The position numbers were made by a program, and so were the translations under genes. The notes beneath the pieces were generated by a model. It ran no database searches, was not told the DNA's origin, and saw only the letters and a list, made by a program, of their open reading frames with translations. Of a DNA stretch of 25,357 bases, positions 22,877-25,357 are shown one piece after another (position 1 is the first letter of the stretch; every line of letters begins with the position of its first letter). This DNA comes from an uncultured Acetobacter sp. (GTDB lineage Bacteria > Pseudomonadota > Alphaproteobacteria > Acetobacterales > Acetobacteraceae). The DNA lies in assembly GCA_937900755.1 (NCBI GenBank), contig CALCDN010000073.1, forward strand, positions 1 through 25,357, read 5' to 3'.

Positions 22877-24120
22877 CCACCCGGCCCGAAATCCTGACCT
22901 TTGGCTGCCGCCTGAACACGTGGGAGAGCGAGGTCATGCGTGACCACGCGCAGGGCCTTGGCAACGTGATTATCGTCAACACCTGCGCGGTCACGGGGGA
23001 GGCGGAGCGTCAGGCCAGGCAGGCCATCCGCCGCGCCCACCGCGAAAACCCCGATGCGCGCATTGTGGTGACCGGCTGCGCCGCCCAGATCCACCCCGAA
23101 AACTGGTCCACCCTGCCCGGTGTCACCCGCGTTCTGGGCAATGAGGAAAAACTGAAGGCCGAAAGCTGGTCCCCCGCCGCACTGGCCGAGCCCGTGGCCG
23201 TGTCCGACATTATGGCGGCAAGGGAGACCGCGGCCCATCTGGTGACCGAGTTCGCGGGCCGGACCCGTGCGTTTGTGCAGGTGCAGCAGGGGTGTGACCA
23301 CCGCTGCACTTTCTGCATCATTCCCTTCGGGCGCGGGCCTTCGCGCTCGGTTCCGGTGGGGGCGGTGGTGGAGCAGGTGCGCGCGCTGGTGCACGCAGGC
23401 TACCGCGAGGTGGTGCTGACCGGCGTGGACATGACATCCTGGGGGGCGGACCTGCCGGGCAAGCCCGTACTGGGGCAGTTGTGCCGCCGGGTGCTCAGGC
23501 TTGTGCCCGAGCTTGAGCGGCTGCGCCTGTCCTCGGTCGATCCGGTGGAAATTGACGAGGACATCTGGCAACTGCTGGAGGCGGAGCCACGGTTCATGCC
23601 TTACCTGCACCTTTCGTTGCAGGCAGGCTCGGACCTTATCCTCAAGCGCATGAAGCGCCGCCACCTCGTGGAGGACGCAGCCCATGTTGTGGCGCGGGCC
23701 AGACGCCTGCGGCCCGATATTGGCATAGGTGCGGACCTTATTGCGGGCTTCCCCACCGAGGATGACGTTCTGTTCGAGCAGACGCGCGCCTTTGTGGCGG
23801 ACATGGCGTTGCCGTACCTGCATGTCTTTCCCTACAGCGAGCGTGAGGGCACGCCAGCCGCGCGCATGCGTGCCGTGCCTGTGCCCCAGCGCAAGGCGCG
23901 TGCGGCCAGCCTGCGGGCGGTGGGGGCCGCGTCTGCTGCGCGGTATTACGCAAGCCTGCTGGGCCAGCCCCAGCGCGTGCTGATGGAAACCCCCACAACA
24001 GGACATAGCGAGCAGTTTGCCCCAGTCCGCCTGACCGGGGCGGACGCCCTGGTGGGGGATATCCTCTCCCTTCTGCCCATCGCGGTGGAAGAGGGCGGGC
24101 TGGTGGCGGAAAGGATCTAG
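22873..24120 (+). CDS. mtaB: tRNA t6A37 methylthiotransferase MtaB
   Basis: Radical-SAM enzyme that adds a methylthio group to t6A at position 37 of ANN-decoding tRNAs. It has 415 aa. The N-terminal methylthiotransferase domain carries three cluster cysteines: C12 (FGCRLN), C38 (NTCAVT) and C69 (TGCAAQ). The radical-SAM motif CDHRCTFC is at C141, C145 and C148. Later landmarks are RLSSVDPVEID, HLSLQAGSD and LIAGFPTEDD. A C-terminal TRAM-like segment (QRVLMETPTTGHSEQFAPVRL) is present. GCRLN rather than GCQMN favours MtaB over MiaB or RimO. It is coupled to dapF and followed by ftsY after one base. Confidence 0.95.
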   Translation: MTTRPEILTFGCRLNTWESEVMRDHAQGLGNVIIVNTCAVTGEAERQARQAIRRAHRENPDARIVVTGCAAQIHPENWSTLPGVTRVLGNEEKLKAESWSPAALAEPVAVSDIMAARETAAHLVTEFAGRTRAFVQVQQGCDHRCTFCIIPFGRGPSRSVPVGAVVEQVRALVHAGYREVVLTGVDMTSWGADLPGKPVLGQLCRRVLRLVPELERLRLSSVDPVEIDEDIWQLLEAEPRFMPYLHLSLQAGSDLILKRMKRRHLVEDAAHVVARARRLRPDIGIGADLIAGFPTEDDVLFEQTRAFVADMALPYLHVFPYSEREGTPAARMRAVPVPQRKARAASLRAVGAASAARYYASLLGQPQRVLMETPTTGHSEQFAPVRLTGADALVGDILSLLPIAVEEGGLVAERI

Positions 24121-24121
24121 A

Positions 24122-25051
24122 ATGGCGCTTGGTTTTTTCTCCCGTCTCAAGCAGGGGCTCTCCCGCTCCACCCAGAAGCTGGGCGGTGGGCTTACGGGTA
24201 TTTTCACCCGCCGCAAACTCGATGACGAGGCGCTGGAGGAACTGGAGGAGCTGCTGATTACCGCAGACCTTGGCCCCGGTGTTGCGCAGAAGGTGATCGA
24301 GTCCTTCCGCGCTTCGCGCTTTGGCGCCGAGGTCACGGATGAGGAAATCCGGGTGGCCCTGGCCGAGGAAATCGCCAGGATTCTCGAACCCGTGGCCGTG
24401 CCGTTCACGCCCGACCCCGCCCATAAGCCCCATGTGGTGCTGGTTGTGGGGGTCAATGGCGTTGGCAAGACCCCCCCCATTGGCAAGATGGCCCGCTTTT
24501 TTTCGGGCCAGGGCAGCAAGGTCATGATGGTGGCGGGCGATACGTTCCGCGCCGCCGCCGTGGAGCAGTTGCAAATCTGGGGCGAGCGCACGGGCTGCCC
24601 GGTTATCGCAGGTCCCCAGGGGGCGGATGCGGCGGGGCTTGCATACGAGGCGCTCAAGCGCGGCAAGGCCGAAGGGGCGGACCTTCTGTTCGTGGATACG
24701 GCGGGGCGTCTGCACAACAAGTCGGCCCTGATGGAAGAGCTGGCGAAAATAATTCGCGTCATGCGCAAGTTTGACGAAAGCGCTCCTCACTCGGTCCTGC
24801 TGGTGCTGGATGCGACCACGGGGCAGAACGCGGTGGAGCAGGTACGGGTTTTTCGCGAACTTGTGAACGTGAGCGGGCTGGTGGTGACCAAACTGGACGG
24901 ATCGGCCCGTGGCGGCATTGTGGTGGCGCTGGCCGATGGGTTCGGCCTGCCCGTTCATGCCGTGGGTGTGGGCGAACAGGTAGAGGATCTGCGGCCTTTT
25001 TCGGCTATGGACTATGCGCGCGGGCTCGTTGGCCTGCCGGGAACGGAGTAA
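24122..25051 (+). CDS. ftsY: Signal recognition particle receptor FtsY, with altered P-loop
   Basis: Membrane-associated GTPase that docks SRP-ribosome complexes at the Sec translocon. The protein has 309 aa, without the long acidic A domain of E. coli. It has the N domain (about 1-95) and a G domain: P-loop GVNGVGKT (110-117), MMVAGDTFRAAAVEQL, the G3 motif FVDTAGRLHN, the G4 motif TKLDGSARGG, and C-terminal GVGEQVEDLRPF. What is odd is P118-P119 directly after GKT, where SRP GTPases nearly always have Thr-Thr. The codons are CCC CCC inside a run of eight C (24471-24478). This would be expected to harm GTP binding or be a sequence error. No ribosome site is obvious; translation is probably coupled to mtaB, one base upstream. 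No terminator was found before the atp promoter. Confidence 0.95.
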   Translation: MALGFFSRLKQGLSRSTQKLGGGLTGIFTRRKLDDEALEELEELLITADLGPGVAQKVIESFRASRFGAEVTDEEIRVALAEEIARILEPVAVPFTPDPAHKPHVVLVVGVNGVGKTPPIGKMARFFSGQGSKVMMVAGDTFRAAAVEQLQIWGERTGCPVIAGPQGADAAGLAYEALKRGKAEGADLLFVDTAGRLHNKSALMEELAKIIRVMRKFDESAPHSVLLVLDATTGQNAVEQVRVFRELVNVSGLVVTKLDGSARGGIVVALADGFGLPVHAVGVGEQVEDLRPFSAMDYARGLVGLPGTE

Positions 25052-25112
25052 GGGGTGGGGTGGCGCGGAGGCGACGGAGCAATATTTTGGACCACAAGCC
25101 TGCTAAGGTTTC

Positions 25113-25141
25113 TTGACAGGATATGGTAGCCCCGTTAGCAA
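25113..25141 (+). promoter_or_regulatory. Promoter of the atp operon
   Basis: A perfect -35 TTGACA, a 17-base spacer and a weak -10 TAGCAA lie about 30 bases before the atpI start codon. This is a plausible start for the ATP synthase membrane-sector operon. Confidence 0.6.
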
Positions 25142-25147
25142 GCGCCT

Positions 25148-25166
25148 GCACCCCCTTTGGAGGTGC
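25148..25166 (+). promoter_or_regulatory. Hairpin that encloses the atpI ribosome-binding site
   Basis: GCACCCCC pairs with GGAGGTGC (7 of 8 pairs) around a TTT loop. The right arm contains the ribosome-binding sequence GGAGG (25159-25163), so folding would hide it. Confidence 0.45.
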
Positions 25167-25171
25167 GAGGT

Positions 25172-25357
25172 ATGCGTGAGGAAAATAACGATTCCTTTAA
25201 CGCCAGATTGAAGTCGGCAGAGCGCCGTTACGGTCTGGTCAAGGAGGAAAAACCACCCGTTGATGTCAATGTGTAGGCCGACAGGTCTCTCGCGGCATTG
25301 GCGTTCAGGGCCGGGACAGAAATGCTCGCGGGGCTGATTGTGGGGGTTGCCATGGGG
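25172..25357 (+). pseudogene. atpI: ATP synthase subunit I (AtpI), interrupted by an in-frame TAG and cut by the window end
   Basis: AtpI assists assembly of the rotor ring of F-type ATP synthase and is usually the first gene of the operon. The ATG at 25172 has GGAGG 8 bases upstream. The first 34 codons give a polar, charged leader (FNARLKSAERRYGLVKEEK). They are followed by TAG at 25274-25276. In the same frame after the stop comes ALAFRAGTEMLAGLIVGVAMG, which is the conserved AtpI first membrane helix with its R-x-G-x-E motif. The gene is thus either disrupted by a nonsense change or carries a sequence error. Restart at TTG 25298 or ATG 25322 is possible but has no ribosome site. The rest of the gene lies beyond the window. 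Confidence 0.75.

Noticed and set aside
22864..24958. Long minus-strand frames opposite mtaB and ftsY
   Set aside because: Both plus-strand genes are clear conserved enzymes with all key motifs; the antisense products are Arg/Pro/His-rich shadows.

Overview
The window is a gene-dense, GC-rich stretch of an alphaproteobacterial chromosome. It most resembles an acetic acid bacterium (Acetobacteraceae) by protein style, the dapF-mtaB-ftsY-atpI order and TTGxxx-N17-CATAAC promoters. The genus cannot be fixed from sequence alone. There is no insertion sequence, integrase, CRISPR array, rRNA or tRNA. About twenty-two protein genes are supported, most of them housekeeping.

Layout. 104-2712 (+): periplasmic HtrA/Do protease, then a FUSC-type membrane protein. 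2888-3894 (+): a 33-residue single-helix protein, a strong terminator, and an exported protein with two similar halves. 3996-5691: an SDR oxidoreductase (-) divergent from a TetR regulator (+), with an operator placed inside the SDR promoter. 5781-7649 (-): ilvD of branched-chain amino acid synthesis. 7977-11415 (+): phosphate-uptake operon pstC-pstA-pstB-phoU, without pstS. 11569-13824 (-): a YdgA/DUF945-like exported protein followed by an atypical SDR. 14028-14997 (+): rplM-rpsI. 15084-16679 (-): exported S10 serine carboxypeptidase. 16840-17400 (+): small exported protein with three RWNNA repeats. 17530-21340 (-): a large porin with a His-rich linker, then a DEAD-box RNA helicase with a DbpA-type RNA-binding domain. 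21520-25051 (+): glyoxalase I, then dapF-mtaB-ftsY. 25172 to the window end (+): the start of atpI, first gene of an F-type ATP synthase operon.

Convergent gene pairs are separated by clear hairpin terminators, often bidirectional. Translational coupling by 4-base ATGA overlaps is seen at pstA/pstB and dapF/mtaB.

No new multi-gene defence or mobile system is visible. The strongest oddities are two apparently damaging changes within 1 kb: FtsY has Pro-Pro in place of the conserved Thr-Thr after its P-loop GKT, encoded in an eight-C run, and atpI has an in-frame TAG before its first membrane helix. These are either sequence errors or real lesions in essential or near-essential genes. Less conventional biology includes the RWNNA-repeat protein, the His-rich porin, the TetR operator, and a Pho-box-like inverted repeat before the pst operon.
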